This document shows, one piece after another, positions 40,866-40,885 of a stretch of DNA of 40,885 bases; within the stretch, counting starts at the first letter, position 1, and each line of letters begins with the position of its first letter. This stretch comes from a virus. The stretch is taken from positions 1 to 40,885 of IMG/VR virus record IMGVR_UViG_3300036760_000297; one strand, given 5' to 3'. Made by a program: the position numbers and the translations under genes. Under the pieces are notes generated by a model that ran no database searches, was not told the origin of the DNA, and saw only the letters and a list, made by a program, of their open reading frames with translations.

Positions 40866-40885
40866 CCACCCATCAGTTCGACCCC

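Overview
This window reads as essentially all of a GC-rich tailed double-stranded DNA phage genome (or a nearly complete contig of one). Every confidently recognised gene lies on the + strand, and genes are packed with 1-4 base stop/start overlaps (TGATG, ATGA, GTGA). GTG is used as a start very often and TTG occasionally. The high GC, the near-leaderless promoter and the actinophage-like flavour of several proteins suggest a host among the Actinomycetota, but nothing here proves the host. The tail is probably short (podovirus-like): there is a portal, a gp4-like adaptor, a gp10-like beta-propeller neck protein and very large internal-virion-like proteins, and no recognisable tail tube, tail sheath, tape measure or tail chaperone frameshift. 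No integrase, polymerase, helicase or primase is recognisable.

Layout. 1-146 is a structured non-coding start. 147-9672 is the packaging and head module: small proteins, terminase small-subunit candidate, terminase large subunit, portal, scaffold and major capsid protein. 9704-18069 is a fibre and sugar-modification module: a two-domain glycosyltransferase, a sugar C-methyltransferase-type enzyme and a third transferase, then an 841-residue fibre with two collagen-like Gly-X-Thr stalks, then a YkgJ-type Cys-cluster protein and two more transferase-like proteins. 18151-27707 holds the neck, short fibres and internal virion proteins, including an M23 peptidase domain. 27704-29599 is the lysis region (NlpC/P60-like endolysin, membrane proteins, holin candidate) ending with a LuxR-type HTH gene. 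29634-29819 holds an initiator-like tRNA-Met, an orphan tRNA 3' half and a strong terminator.

A textbook -35/-10 promoter at 29862-29890 then starts the second (early) operon, beginning with a ribbon-helix-helix repressor-like gene. This operon carries many tiny zinc-ribbon and membrane proteins, a structured region with perfect inverted repeats (31.5-31.9 kb), a recombination pair (RecE/Exo VIII-like nuclease plus RecA-fold ATPase), an adenine methyltransferase, a secreted lysozyme-like protein, a cytosine methyltransferase, an HNH endonuclease and a RusA resolvase.

Two regions stand out. First, the cytosine methyltransferase gene (37868-39697) is overprinted almost end to end by a second reading frame encoding a Leu-Pro-Thr-Pro repeat protein; a near-repeated segment differs almost only at synonymous sites of this second frame, so the second frame looks genuinely selected. 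The HNH gene just downstream carries a second copy of the methyltransferase motif X at its own C-terminus. Second, a Thr-rich collagen-like fibre sits inside a cluster of five carbohydrate-enzyme-like genes, suggesting a self-encoded system for glycosylating the virion fibre, analogous to the exosporium protein BclA.
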